Translations under genes and position numbers: made by a program
Part shown: in pieces, positions 54,186 to 61,786 of the stretch
Layout of the letters: every line of letters starts with the position of its first letter
Numbering within the stretch: position 1 is the stretch's first letter
Assembly (NCBI GenBank): GCA_022821495.1
Contig: JAJEDN010000114.1
Coordinates: forward strand, 1-64,000
Source: Candidatus Poribacteria bacterium
GTDB taxonomy: Bacteria; Poribacteria; WGA-4E; WGA-3G
Length of the DNA: 64,000 nt
Direction: 5' to 3'
Notes under the pieces: model-generated
Told to the model about the DNA's origin: nothing
Database searches by the model: none
What the model saw: only the letters and a program-made list of their open reading frames with translations

Positions 54186-54731
54186 ATACACTACAGAGGC
54201 AAGCGTACGCAAAGAACGCAGGAAAGGCATAGTCGTTCAAATCATCAGATTCGAGCTAAAGAGATTTTACTCATAGACCACGAGAACAAACAGGTGGGCG
54301 TTATGTCCCCCCGTGAAGCGATGCAGCGTGCTGAAGAAGTCGGATTGGATTTGGTGGAAGTTTCACCGAATGCCAAGCCTCCCGTTTGTAAGATTATGGA
54401 CTACGGGAAGTATCAGTATGAGAAAAACAAGCGCGCGCGTGAAGCTCGGAAAAAACAGACAAAGGTAGTCCTTAAAGGGATGCAGTTCCGACCAGACACT
54501 GCCGAACACGACTACCAGTTCAAGAAACGGCATGTTGAGGATTTTCTCAAAAACGGGTGGAAAGTCCGAGCGACGGTTCGGTTCAGAGGCCGCGAAATGC
54601 TCCACACCGACCTCGGCAGCAACCTGCTTTCACGACTCAAAGATGACCTTGAAGAGATCGCTGAGGTCGAACAGCCGCCACGTATGGAAACGCGGATTAT
54701 GTCAATGATCCTTACGCCGAAATCTTCATAA
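54186..54731 (+). CDS. infC: Translation initiation factor IF-3, AUA start
   Basis: IF-3 binds the 30S subunit and checks start codons. From ATA 54186 the frame gives 181 aa, the normal length: an N-terminal RGKRTQRTQ and NHQIRAKEILLIDHENKQVGVM match the E. coli N-domain (GGKRVQ, INGEIRAQEV), followed by SPNAKPPVCKIMDYGKYQYE and the C-domain FRGREM. There is no ATG, GTG or TTG in frame before a GTG at 54294, which would delete the first 36 residues. The Shine-Dalgarno GGGGGTG lies six bases before ATA. Enterobacterial infC uses AUU for autoregulation, so a rare start is plausible. Confidence 0.88.
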   Translation: MHYRGKRTQRTQERHSRSNHQIRAKEILLIDHENKQVGVMSPREAMQRAEEVGLDLVEVSPNAKPPVCKIMDYGKYQYEKNKRAREARKKQTKVVLKGMQFRPDTAEHDYQFKKRHVEDFLKNGWKVRATVRFRGREMLHTDLGSNLLSRLKDDLEEIAEVEQPPRMETRIMSMILTPKSS

Positions 54732-55044
54732 TATGCTCGGGTCGTGGCACCCGTGCGTAAAGAACAGCATTCGTTAAATGGCAGATATTCGCCATTTTGG
54801 GAGATGTTTGTTTACGGCAAATCGTAGGCGGGCGAAGGCTATATTCTTTTAAAGTTTCCTGTCCCTGTGTATTGTACCCTCGGACAGACTAAACCCCCTC
54901 ACCATTGGTTCGATGGAGAGGTTAAATGCCTGAGAGCGTCCCTGTAAGACCTCACTTGGCGGCAGTAGACGTTGAAACAGGAACACGAAAACAAAATATG
55001 TCCGCTTTTGGGTAGATATATCCAGTTTTGAAGGAACAGTTCTG
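54732..55044 (+). other. infC-rpmI spacer, 313 bases
   Basis: No gene is visible. It contains short inverted pieces (CCATTGGTTCGATGG near 54902) and the start site GAAGGAACAG before rpmI. It may be an mRNA leader; an L20-type autoregulatory structure was not identified. Confidence 0.35.
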
Positions 55045-55239
55045 ATGCCGAAAATTAAAACACATAAAGGTGCAGCAAAACGTTTCAAATTCACGGCGAA
55101 AGGTAAAATTCGTCGCAAGCGTGCTTATGCTGGGCACCTATTCATCTCGAAATCGTCAAAACAGAAACGTAGATTGCGACAGGCGACGCTTGTTGACCCG
55201 AGCAATGAGAAACGTTTGAAACGTCTGATTCATCAATAG
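55045..55239 (+). CDS. rpmI: Ribosomal protein bL35
   Basis: A 64-aa very basic large-subunit protein. The family start MPKIKTHKGAAKRFKFTAKG and the later KRRLRQATLVD are clear. It lies between infC and rplT, the classical order. GAAGGAACAG is the ribosome site. Length normal. Confidence 0.97.
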   Translation: MPKIKTHKGAAKRFKFTAKGKIRRKRAYAGHLFISKSSKQKRRLRQATLVDPSNEKRLKRLIHQ

Positions 55240-55334
55240 AAGTGAACGCCCAAACGCGCAGGAAACAACGCAACCGTGGGCAAAATAGTGGAAGCGATCC
55301 CGGATCACGCCGTAGGTCGCTACAGGAGTTTTAG

Positions 55335-55682
55335 ATGGCACGAGTAAAAACAGGGAATGTACGTCGCAAACGGCGGAACCGGATGCTCAAGCATTCCAAA
55401 GGTTATCGTGGTGGACGGAATAATCTCAAGCGCACCGCTATTGAAGCGGTAGAGAAAGGCTGGAATCACGCCTACGCACACCGTCGCTCACGAAAACGTG
55501 ATTTTAGACGACTTTGGATTGCAAGAATCAATGCCGCTGCCAGATTGCACGGACTCACCTACAGCCGGTTTATACATGGACTTAAAGTCGCTGGTATCGA
55601 GCTGGATCGAAAGGTCCTCGCTGACATTGCTGTGAACGATGCGGCGAGTTTTGGGCAGCTTGTCACCCTCGCAAAGGGGTAG
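55335..55682 (+). CDS. rplT: Ribosomal protein bL20
   Basis: A 115-aa large-subunit assembly protein, with MARVKTGNVRRKRRNRML and the central KRDFRRLWIARINAA typical of the family. Helix-rich basic N-terminus and globular C-terminus, full length. In many bacteria L20 also represses its own operon. AGGAG stands six bases before the ATG. The T-box leader of pheS follows. Confidence 0.97.
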   Translation: MARVKTGNVRRKRRNRMLKHSKGYRGGRNNLKRTAIEAVEKGWNHAYAHRRSRKRDFRRLWIARINAAARLHGLTYSRFIHGLKVAGIELDRKVLADIAVNDAASFGQLVTLAKG

Positions 55683-55734
55683 GTTAACGGATTCATCAAG
55701 CAGTTTGTATATTAAAGCATTAATACACTAAAAG

Positions 55735-55996
55735 GCTATGAAGGGACCTATGTAAGCTGTTGAGACCTCCCAAATAGAGAGACCACGTCATCGGTTGGAA
55801 GCGTGGTTTTGGGAGCAGCAGCCGAATTTCATCCTGGAGCTCTCAAAATTAGATAATGAAGCGGGTAGATTTGTAGGAACGACGTTTCGGTCGCTATAAT
55901 CTGCCAAGCGGGGTGGTACCGCGGAAGTTTATGCCTGTCGCTTTCGTCCCCAGAAGGAAATTAACCTTCATGGAGCGAAGTGATAGGCGTTTTTTT
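55735..55996 (+). promoter_or_regulatory. T-box riboswitch leader of pheST
   Basis: The hallmark GGGGTGGTACCGCGG (about 55910-55924) is the T-box antiterminator sequence that pairs with the tRNA acceptor end. It is followed by TTTCGTCCCC, also typical. Stem I can form from CCTCCCAAA and TTTTGGGAG arms; a TTC triplet at 55828-55830 after GAAT is a candidate phenylalanine specifier. A terminator follows at 55933-55996. Uncharged tRNA-Phe would favour antitermination and expression of pheST. Confidence 0.85.
55933..55996 (+). terminator. Regulated terminator of the T-box
   Basis: Arms GCCTGTCGCTTTCG and CGAAGTGATAGGC (with G-U pairs), followed by seven T at 55990-55996. It overlaps the sequence after the T-box core, as expected for a transcriptional switch. 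Confidence 0.75.
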
Positions 55997-56146
55997 ATCG
56001 CTATCAGTTGCCAGTGAAATGGGTTCATTCTCCGCGCTGATGTGGCAACTTAGATTAACAGATAACTAAAGGACGGAAGGCGGATATACGGATTTGGGCG
56101 TTCTTCGTCTCACTTACCGAAACGAACCGCAAGGAAAATTAGAAAA

Positions 56147-57163
56147 ATGAAAGCAGAATTACAGGCGATTCAGGCAGAAGCACTTGAGGCTATAAAGTCT
56201 GTGGATACGGTAGACACGCTTGAATCGCTTCGGATTAAGTACTTTGGGCGCAAAGGAAAACTAACCGATGTCATGAAGGGTATGGGCAAACTCTCCGCAG
56301 CGGAGCGTCCTGAGATCGGAAAACTCGCGAACGAAGTGCGTGCTACGCTAACACAAGCATTTGAGGCAGCTACACAAGCACTCCACAGCCAACAACAAGA
56401 ACAGCAGCTCGCGGCAGAAGCTGTAGACATCACCCTGCCTGGACGGAAACCTGCCTACGGGAAAGCACATCCTATAATGCAAACCTTAGAACGGATTGAA
56501 GCGATATTTTGCCAAATGGGGTTTGAAGTGGTGACCGGACCGGACGTAGAAACCGAGTATTACAACTTCGATGCGCTGAATACACCTGCCGATCATCCCG
56601 CTCGTGATCTACATGATACCTTTTATCTCACAGATGGACATCTCTTGCGCACGCATACATCTCCCGTTCAAATCCGAACGATGGAGACCCAGAAGCCACC
56701 GATCCGGATCATTGTACCCGGAAAATGTTATCGTGTAGATTACGATGTCTCACATACGCCGATGTTCCATCAGGTTGAGGGCTTGCTCGTAGACAAGCAC
56801 GCCAGTTTTAGTGAACTCAAAGGGATTTTGACCTCGTTTGCGCGACAGATGTTCGGGGACAAGACGGAGATGCGTTTCCGTCCGCACTTTTTCCCGTTCA
56901 CAGAACCGAGTGCAGAGGCAGATATCTCCTGCGCCGTTTGTCAAGGGAAAGGATGTCGAAGTTGCGGCGGCACCGGATGGGTTGAAATCTTGGGGGCTGG
57001 TGCCGTTGATCCAGCGGTATTTGAAGCGGTGAATTATGATCCAAATGCGGTTACCGGTTTCGCTTTCGGGATGGGGGTAGAGCGGATCGCGAACCTTCAG
57101 TTCCGCATCCCAGACATACGCACCCTCTATGAGAACGATCTCCGATTCTTGCGTCAGTTTTAA
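56147..57163 (+). CDS. pheS: Phenylalanine-tRNA ligase alpha subunit
   Basis: Catalytic alpha chain of the (alpha-beta)2 enzyme that charges tRNA-Phe, 338 aa. The N-terminal coiled coil (about 1-85) binds tRNA. The class II core has the family motif 2 with FHQVEGLLVD near residue 206 and motif 3 GFAFGMGVERIANL near residue 304. The cysteine-rich insert CAVCQGKGCRSCGG near residue 264 is typical of bacterial PheS. ATG 56147 with AAGGAAAA upstream. It is controlled by the T-box leader and followed by pheT. Confidence 0.96.
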   Translation: MKAELQAIQAEALEAIKSVDTVDTLESLRIKYFGRKGKLTDVMKGMGKLSAAERPEIGKLANEVRATLTQAFEAATQALHSQQQEQQLAAEAVDITLPGRKPAYGKAHPIMQTLERIEAIFCQMGFEVVTGPDVETEYYNFDALNTPADHPARDLHDTFYLTDGHLLRTHTSPVQIRTMETQKPPIRIIVPGKCYRVDYDVSHTPMFHQVEGLLVDKHASFSELKGILTSFARQMFGDKTEMRFRPHFFPFTEPSAEADISCAVCQGKGCRSCGGTGWVEILGAGAVDPAVFEAVNYDPNAVTGFAFGMGVERIANLQFRIPDIRTLYENDLRFLRQF

Positions 57164-57284
57164 AAGGAGGAGGCACGTAAAATTTGCAAGTTTGCAGGTG
57201 TGCTAAAATCTGTAAAGTTGTTTCGGATCCACGTCCAACTTTAGATCATTTTAGTTCACTTTAACTTACTTTACGGACTTTATC

Positions 57285-59711
57285 ATGCATGTAACCCTAA
57301 ATTGGCTAAAAAATTATATAGACTTTGAATTTTCTCCAAACGAACTCGCCGATCGGCTAACGATGTTAGGCGTTGAGGTTGAATCTATCAAGCAGCCCGG
57401 CGCCGAACTTGAAGGCGTGGTCGTCGGCAGTGTCACCGCTATCCGACCACATCCAAATGCAGATAAACTCGTCCTTTGCCAAGTAGATATCGGTGAGAGC
57501 GAAGAACTCCAAATCGTCTGTGGTGCACCGAATGTCCGAGAAGGAATGCTTGCGCCAGTTGCCAGAATCGGTGCCACACTTCCTATCGGTCTGACAATCA
57601 AACGTGCCAAACTGAGAGGCGAAGCATCACACGGCATGCTCTGCTCCGAAAAAGAGTTAGGACTCTCTGAAGATGCCGCAGGTTTGATGGAATTACAGGC
57701 GGACATACCGCTCGGTACATCTTTTTCAGAGGCACTCGGATTGGACGACGTTATATTTGAACTTGAGATTACACCGAACCGTCCCGACTGCCTCAGCATG
57801 ATTGGTGTCGCTCGCGAAATTCGAGCGCAGACAGGAAACGCTTTAAAGCTGCCGCGAGTTGACTTCAACGAAGCCGAAACTGATATCCAAGAGATGACTT
57901 CTGTAACCATTGAAGCACCCGGTCTCTGTCCGCGCTATGCAGCGCGCGTCATTCAAGGCGTTAGAATAGAGGCTTCGCCGGAGTGGTTACAACAGCGGCT
58001 CGAATCCGTTGGTATCGGCGTTATTAATAACATTGTCGATATTACGAACTTTGTATTAATGGAATACGGGCAGCCGCTTCACGCTTTTGACTATCATAAA
58101 CTCGCAGAAAACCGAATTGTCGTGCGCCGTGCAGCGGTCGGTGAAAACCTGACGACTCTTGATGAAATCGAGCGTGAACTCACACCTGATATGCTCGTTA
58201 TTGCTGATGCCGAAAAACCGGTTGCGCTCGCTGGAATTATGGGCGGATACGATTCCGAAATCACGGATACCACCTGTGATGTATTGCTGGAGAGTGCCTA
58301 TTTTAATCCGTCGAGTGTCCGTGCGACTGCTAAAGCATTAGGGATTAGTACAGAAGCCTCTTACAGATTCGAGCGGGGTGCCGATCCGGGTATAGTCCTC
58401 GCTGCACTCGACCGCGCCGCCCAATTCATCGCTGAATTGGCAGGCGGTACGATCTGTAAAGGCATCGTTGATGTCTATCCCGGAGAGCAGCCCTTGACTC
58501 GGATTCAACTCCGTCCGGAACGGGTCAATTTCATACTCGGAACTGCCATTGAAGCGACAGAGATGACACAGATTTTAAGCCATCTCGGTTTCGATGTCAA
58601 AGTAAACGGCGCGGAAAACCGTCAAGCGGACGAGGAGACCTCGTCCCTACGAGTTACTGTGCCGACATTCAGGTCTGACATCAGCCGTGAAATTGACCTT
58701 ATTGAAGAAATCGCGCGCGTCCACGGATACGATAACATTCCGACAACACTCCCCAAGGGTGATATTCCGGTACCCGCGCCGAATCCAAGTACAGAAGTTC
58801 GCAAGCGCGTAAAGCAATTTCTTCTCGCCGCTGGAATGATGGAGGCTGTCAACTACAGTTTCTGTGATCCGAACTGCTTTGACAAGATCCGTTTCACGGC
58901 AGACAGCCCACTCCGCGAGACTTTGAAGCTGCAAAATCCGCTGAGTCCAGAGATGTCAGTCCTCCGTACGACCCTGTTACCACGTCTCCTTGAAAACGCA
59001 CAACACAACCGCAACCACCAGATAGATACGATTGCCTTCTTCGAGATAGGAAACGTCTTCATTCGTAACGGAGAACAGAAAGAACCGGAACGGGTTGCAG
59101 GCATTCTGGCTGGGCAGATTGGGGAAGGTGTCTATAGTCATCCGTATCGATCCCCTGATTTCTACGACATCAAAGGAGTTGTAGAAGGGATACTTGAAGT
59201 ATGCGGCATTGTTGATTATACGCTCCAGAAAACGGACACACCAACTTTCCACCCAGGTCGTAGTGCAGAAATACTATTGCGGAATAAACAAATCGGCACA
59301 TTCGGGGAGGCGCATCCAGAGGTGCTCGAAAATTACGATCTGCCGTATAAGGCGTACCTCTTTGAATTCGACATGGAGGTGTTGGTGGACGCTGCTATAT
59401 TTGCGAAACGCTTTGAACCTATCCCCATCTATCCTACGATTGAGCGGGATCTTGCGATTGTCGTAGATAAAGATGTCCTATCCGATATGCCGACTGAACT
59501 TATCTACGCAACAGGTGGCGAATTAGTTAAATCCGTACGTCTCTTTGATGTCTATGAAGGCGAGCAAGTTCCAGAGGACAAAAAGAGTCTCGCCTACGCA
59601 ATCACGTACCATTCTGCGACCGAGACCTTAACAGACAAAGCAGTCAACACACTCCACGATAAGGTTGTTAAGCACCTTAATCAGAAACTTGGTGCCGAAC
59701 TACGGATGTAG
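57285..59711 (+). CDS. pheT: Phenylalanine-tRNA ligase beta subunit
   Basis: An 808-aa beta chain. Order: N-terminal B1, OB-type tRNA-binding domain about 40-150, B3/B4 editing region about 210-390, B5 about 400-480, class II-like core about 490-680, and FDX-ACB anticodon-binding domain at the C-terminus (about 710-808). The editing domain removes mischarged Tyr. DNA for residues 449-455 (ADEETSSL region) contains a palindromic repeat like that in the DUF6785-like gene, read in frame. It forms a unit with pheS across a 121-base spacer. Function is otherwise normal. Confidence 0.96.
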   Translation: MHVTLNWLKNYIDFEFSPNELADRLTMLGVEVESIKQPGAELEGVVVGSVTAIRPHPNADKLVLCQVDIGESEELQIVCGAPNVREGMLAPVARIGATLPIGLTIKRAKLRGEASHGMLCSEKELGLSEDAAGLMELQADIPLGTSFSEALGLDDVIFELEITPNRPDCLSMIGVAREIRAQTGNALKLPRVDFNEAETDIQEMTSVTIEAPGLCPRYAARVIQGVRIEASPEWLQQRLESVGIGVINNIVDITNFVLMEYGQPLHAFDYHKLAENRIVVRRAAVGENLTTLDEIERELTPDMLVIADAEKPVALAGIMGGYDSEITDTTCDVLLESAYFNPSSVRATAKALGISTEASYRFERGADPGIVLAALDRAAQFIAELAGGTICKGIVDVYPGEQPLTRIQLRPERVNFILGTAIEATEMTQILSHLGFDVKVNGAENRQADEETSSLRVTVPTFRSDISREIDLIEEIARVHGYDNIPTTLPKGDIPVPAPNPSTEVRKRVKQFLLAAGMMEAVNYSFCDPNCFDKIRFTADSPLRETLKLQNPLSPEMSVLRTTLLPRLLENAQHNRNHQIDTIAFFEIGNVFIRNGEQKEPERVAGILAGQIGEGVYSHPYRSPDFYDIKGVVEGILEVCGIVDYTLQKTDTPTFHPGRSAEILLRNKQIGTFGEAHPEVLENYDLPYKAYLFEFDMEVLVDAAIFAKRFEPIPIYPTIERDLAIVVDKDVLSDMPTELIYATGGELVKSVRLFDVYEGEQVPEDKKSLAYAITYHSATETLTDKAVNTLHDKVVKHLNQKLGAELRM
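58629..58650. repeat. Palindromic repeat inside pheT
   Basis: ACGAGG / CCTCGT around AGA (perfect 6-bp stem), followed by CCCTAC. It is read in frame and is related to the palindrome at 33387-33413 through the shared GTAGGGACGAGG (reverse strand here). Confidence 0.5.
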
Positions 59712-59840
59712 AATGCTGCTGCGAATGTGACGTATGGACTGACGCTATAGATTCTTGATGACTGTTCATGTCCAAAGCTCCGTTGGAATTAACCGAAAAC
59801 CGGGGTCCCCGCCCGTTACTGGGAAGGGGCGTGAAACGAA

Positions 59841-60683
59841 GTGGAACGATGCCCAGATTTAATAGTTAAAAAAATGCAGGCACATCGAATAAAGAACCTA
59901 TTTTCCGCCATCGCTCGTTATTACGACTTTCTCAACTCGCTCTTAAGTCTCAAGCGTGATAAGATGTGGCGACGGGAAACGGTCAAAGCAAGCGATGTTG
60001 AACCGACGAGCAAGGTGCTGGATGTCTGTACCGGTACGGGTGAACTTGCCCTTGCGTACGCAGACAAAATTGCGGCGGACGGTTTTGTTATCGGATCAGA
60101 CTTCTGCTTCGAGATGCTTGTTATCGGAAATCGGAAGGTCAAGGCTGGAAGAGGAGAACAAAAAAGAGGAAGGCTGGAAAAGGGGAAGGATGGGGACTCC
60201 AACCTTCCAACCTTCCAACCTTCCAATCCAACGCCTTCCCCCCATCCACCCCGTCCTTCCATCGCCCGTTTCCTCGCAGCCGATACGCTCACCCTTCCGT
60301 TTTTAGACAATACCTTTGATGTGGTCTCCGTCGGTTTCGGTATTCGGAACGTTTCAGATTTAGAAATGGGAATACGTGAGATGGCACGCGTCGCTGCGCC
60401 GGGTGGCAGGGTCGCTATTTTGGAATTTACGCAACCGGTAAATCCAGTGTTTAGAAGCCTCTACTACTTCTATTTCACCAAAATTTTGCCTTTCGTTGGA
60501 AACCTCATCTCTGGCAGCAAAGATGACGCTTACGGGTATCTCCCGCGTTCTGTTATGAAATTCCCGAATTGCGACGCTTTGAAAGCGGTTATGGAGGAGT
60601 GCGGGTTGACGGACGTGCGTTTTTACCGAAAAACATTCGGCATCGTCGCAATTCACGTTGGAAAGAAACCGATAATCGGCTAA
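59841..60683 (+). CDS. UbiE/MenG-family C-methyltransferase with repeat-derived insert
   Basis: SAM-dependent enzyme that methylates demethylmenaquinone (or a ubiquinone precursor), 280 aa. Family motifs: FSAIARYYDFLNSLLSLKRD near residue 23, SAM motif VLDVCTGTGELAL near residue 60, and LAADTLTLPFLDNTFDVVSV near residue 147, followed by FGIRNVSD. Between them, residues about 100-142 are a Lys/Arg/Gly then Pro/Ser-rich stretch not found in the family, encoded by repeat DNA (60168-60222 and flanks). The start may be GTG 59841 (GGAAGGGG upstream) or ATG 59874, which fits the family start better. Confidence 0.85.
   Translation: MERCPDLIVKKMQAHRIKNLFSAIARYYDFLNSLLSLKRDKMWRRETVKASDVEPTSKVLDVCTGTGELALAYADKIAADGFVIGSDFCFEMLVIGNRKVKAGRGEQKRGRLEKGKDGDSNLPTFQPSNPTPSPHPPRPSIARFLAADTLTLPFLDNTFDVVSVGFGIRNVSDLEMGIREMARVAAPGGRVAILEFTQPVNPVFRSLYYFYFTKILPFVGNLISGSKDDAYGYLPRSVMKFPNCDALKAVMEECGLTDVRFYRKTFGIVAIHVGKKPIIG
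60168..60222. repeat. Hairpin and 8-bp tandem repeat inside ubiE/menG
   Basis: GGAAGGCTGG at 60168-60177 can pair with CCAACCTTCC further on. Three exact units of CCAACCTT lie at 60199-60222. Eight is not a multiple of three, so a change in unit number would shift the reading frame. Confidence 0.8.
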
Positions 60684-60685
60684 TG

Positions 60686-61627
60686 CTAATCTTCAGCCAA
60701 ACGCTCCACATGTGCCACGACAGACTCGGACACCCCTTTCAAGTCATACCCACCTTCCAATGCCGAGACAACACGTCCTGATGCGGTTTCCTCGGCAAAC
60801 GCAAGCATCAGGTCCGTGAGTGCAGCAAACCCGTCTGCTGTGAGTTCGGTTCCAGAAAGCGGGTCGAGGTAGTGCGCGTCAAAACCTGCTGAAATTAGTA
60901 GAAATTCTGGCGAGAAGTCTCGGAGTGCAGGGACGAGCACATCCGTAAAGACTTTGATGTATTCGTCATCTCCGCTCCCAGCAGGCATCGGGACGTTTAA
61001 GGTCGTGCCATGTGCTTTGCCGGTACCGCGCTCGCGACTTGAACCTGTACCGGGGTAAAGTGGCGATTGATGGATAGAAAAAAAGAAAACAGATGCATCC
61101 TGATAAAAAATGTCTTGTGTGCCGTTACCGTGATGGACATCCCAATCTACAATTGCGACTTTCCCTACACCGTGTTCCCGTTGGAGATAGCGCGCCGTAA
61201 TAGCGATGTTGTTAAATAGGCAGAACCCCATGCTCTGGCCCGGTGTAGCGTGGTGCCCTGGCGGACGTACCATCGCAAAAGCGTTTCGGACTTCGCCTGT
61301 TACGACTGCATCTGCCGCACGCAGCACACCACCCGTTGAAAGCAACGCGATATCAAACGACTCAAATCCGACGACTGTATCATAAGTGAGTGGAATCTCT
61401 TTTTCACAATGTTGTCGGATATGTTCAGGATAAGCAGGGTTATGCCCGTAACAGAGTTGTTCAATACTCGCTGATGTTGGTTCAATCTGATGCAATTGAT
61501 CCCATACATCGCTCTGTTGGAGTGCTGCTAAACTCGCACGCAGCCGATCCGGTCGTTCAGGGTGTCCCGGACCGGTATTGTGGTTAAGGTAGTCTGGATG
61601 ATAGGCGAAACCTGTTTTTTGTCTCAT
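60686..61627 (-). CDS. Histone-deacetylase-family amidohydrolase
   Basis: A 313-aa zinc hydrolase of the class II HDAC/acetoin-utilisation type. Start region TGFAYHPDYLNHNTGPGHPE, RPPGHHATP (tandem His) near residue 116, zinc ligands in DWDVHHGNGTQ near residue 155 and SAGFDAHYLDP near residue 246, and LEGGYD near the end. Bacterial members deacetylate polyamines or acetylated small molecules; the substrate is unknown. The start is the ATG at 61627; an upstream in-frame extension (61699) lacks family features. It converges with the ubiE-like gene; the stops are 2 bases apart. Confidence 0.92.
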   Translation of the reverse strand: MRQKTGFAYHPDYLNHNTGPGHPERPDRLRASLAALQQSDVWDQLHQIEPTSASIEQLCYGHNPAYPEHIRQHCEKEIPLTYDTVVGFESFDIALLSTGGVLRAADAVVTGEVRNAFAMVRPPGHHATPGQSMGFCLFNNIAITARYLQREHGVGKVAIVDWDVHHGNGTQDIFYQDASVFFFSIHQSPLYPGTGSSRERGTGKAHGTTLNVPMPAGSGDDEYIKVFTDVLVPALRDFSPEFLLISAGFDAHYLDPLSGTELTADGFAALTDLMLAFAEETASGRVVSALEGGYDLKGVSESVVAHVERLAED

Positions 61628-61786
61628 GTCCGTTTCTGTGCCCTCGTAAAAAATTGACTGTGTCGTTTCAATATGTGATAGGATATATTTGCTCGTCACT
61701 TAACGTTTGTATTAACGCTTCTTCTCTTGTAACTCGTTTGTCACTATAACATAAAACAAGAATAAAACAACTCAAAAGTACCGCGG

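Noticed and set aside
54294..54731. infC starting at GTG 54294
   Set aside because: This would delete the conserved N-domain start (IRAKEILLIDHENKQ), which is clearly encoded upstream in the same frame.
61654..61682. TTGACT...GATAGG as promoter of the orphan methyltransferase
   Set aside because: The -35 is good and the spacing is 17, but the -10 is poor and it overlaps the divergent gene's leader; not strong enough to list.
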